Below, piece by piece: positions 63,302-64,000 of a DNA stretch of 64,000 nt (position 1 is its first letter; each line of letters opens with the position of its first letter). A program made the position numbers and the translations under genes. This DNA comes from Sporosarcina sp. JAI121 (GTDB lineage: Bacteria > Bacillota > Bacilli > Bacillales_A > Planococcaceae): positions 124,001-188,000 of the forward strand of contig NZ_JACCCL010000002.1 of the NCBI RefSeq assembly GCF_013408665.1, written 5' to 3'. The notes below the pieces were generated by a model. It worked only from the letters and a program-made list of their open reading frames with translations, had not been told where the DNA came from and searched no databases.

Positions 63302-63331
63302 TTAGGCTATCTTTGCGGATAGCCTATTTTT
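63302..63331 (+). terminator. Terminator after parMR
   Basis: TAGGCTATC-TTTGCG-GATAGCCTA followed by five T. Confidence 0.9.
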
Positions 63332-63440
63332 AATGGATGAGATGAGTTATCTGAAAATACATGTTTTCTAAGTGAGATAGAAGGGAACGGACTTATAACC
63401 GAGATAACAGACTTGTAGTCAATATGAATGGAGGGCGGGT

Positions 63441-64000
63441 ATGGAAAAAGTCATTTACATTGTTCGTCATTGCTCCGGAGAAGGACAGGCGCCGGATGCG
63501 GTATTGACTGCTGAAGGCATAGTGCAGGCGGGGCAACTTGCGGAGTTTTTTGATGGAATCGATGTCGATCGGATAATAACGAGCCCGTTTACACGTGCGC
63601 GTGAAACGGCCCGGCCAATAGCGAAAGTGAAGAATATTCATGTAGAGGTGGACAGCCGGCTCAAGGAGCGCGTGCTAAGTTCGAATGAATTCAAGGATTG
63701 GCTCATAAAGCTTGAGGACACTTTTTTTGATCTTCATCTGAAATACGAGGGTGGAGAGTCTTCACATGAGGCGATGTCACGGGTGTGTAATGTAATGGAT
63801 GGATTGGGTGATGGTTCACGGACTGTGCTTGTGACGCACGGAAATTTAATGGCATTGTTGCTGAGGTGCTATGATGAACGGTTTGGATTTGATCAGTGGC
63901 AGTCACTGACGAATCCTGATGTCTATGTCATAAAGGTTATGGGTGAAAAATTGAATATGGAGCGGATATGGAATTCCGAAAAAACAAGCCATATGAATAA
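63441..64000 (+). CDS. Histidine phosphatase (phosphoglycerate mutase-like), 3' end outside window
   Basis: The frame runs from the ATG after GGAGGGCGGGT to the right edge without a stop, so the gene is cut by the window. The 186 residues shown include the catalytic motif VRHCSGEG (RHC where RHG is usual) at residue 8-15, TSPFTRARETARP near 48 with the second Arg, and VTHGNLMAL near 130 with the second catalytic His. Such enzymes remove phosphate from sugars, nucleotides or proteins; substrate unknown. The RHC variation occurs in some family members. Confidence 0.82.
   Translation, partial: MEKVIYIVRHCSGEGQAPDAVLTAEGIVQAGQLAEFFDGIDVDRIITSPFTRARETARPIAKVKNIHVEVDSRLKERVLSSNEFKDWLIKLEDTFFDLHLKYEGGESSHEAMSRVCNVMDGLGDGSRTVLVTHGNLMALLLRCYDERFGFDQWQSLTNPDVYVIKVMGEKLNMERIWNSEKTSHMN

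Overview
The window looks like a chromosomal segment of a low-GC, endospore-lineage Bacillota, most likely Planococcaceae and close to Sporosarcina. Supporting signs are a bacillithiol-type YtxJ, a Bacillus-type Des/DesK/DesR membrane-fluidity locus, strong AGGAGG ribosome sites in front of TTG and GTG starts, a T-box leader, an S-layer-homology protein, and many compact hairpin-plus-T terminators. The genus is inferred from protein character; no database was searched.

Layout. 1-6.6 kb: the end of a GNAT/class V aminotransferase fusion, ytxJ, an SDR reductase, rpoN (sigma-54), an M24 peptidase and the desaturase des. 6.6-11.4 kb: desKR, a short-repeat cluster, and the kynUBA operon for tryptophan to anthranilate. 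11.9-20.2 kb: a sigma-54 activator divergent from a catabolic operon (ferredoxin reductase, ferredoxin, Rieske oxygenase, aldehyde dehydrogenase, D-malate dehydrogenase type enzyme) followed by a BCCT transporter. 20.5-28.6 kb: a small membrane protein, a DD-carboxypeptidase, D-serine dehydratase, a GntA-like haem protein divergent from a DDAH-like hydrolase, two DUF4183 proteins, a flavodoxin and a GTPase. 28.7-40.8 kb: a plastic region with three small acidic proteins, a Nudix enzyme overlapping a PLD-helicase-DUF3427 protein, a phage-type replication protein, a membrane protein, an EamA transporter, a frameshifted AlbA gene, an XRE regulator between direct repeats, and a GC-richer keto-acid decarboxylase. 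41-47 kb: CoA pyrophosphatase, a polar amino acid ABC operon carrying a hairpin-rich insertion, a divergent acyl-CoA dehydrogenase-like enzyme and a DsbA-like protein. 48-61 kb: DUF4317, an SLH protein, mqo, a hydrolase, a T-box-controlled YitT protein, a LysM-M14 peptidase, pgeF, and a CtaG/DUF2243 pair. 61.3-63.3 kb: a parMRC-type partition locus with a phased repeat array. The window ends inside a histidine phosphatase gene.

The most striking unit is 11.9-20.2 kb. A textbook -24/-12 promoter with two upstream dyads sits between a PAS-AAA+ activator and an operon that would import a quaternary amine, remove trimethylamine with a Rieske oxygenase that has the bridging Glu reported for carnitine monooxygenase, oxidise the malic semialdehyde, and decarboxylate D-malate to pyruvate. 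L-carnitine fits the whole chain, stereochemistry included. Electrons appear to come from a stand-alone ferredoxin and a thioredoxin-reductase-like ferredoxin reductase instead of the CntB/YeaX reductase. The substrate is inferred.

Several repeat families run through the intergenic spaces: a ~47-bp palindrome (four copies), an ACCGACC(A/G)TATA cluster (two loci), a ~135-bp direct repeat around the XRE gene, and a short CACCGGTG-centred motif. No tRNA, rRNA or CRISPR array was seen.
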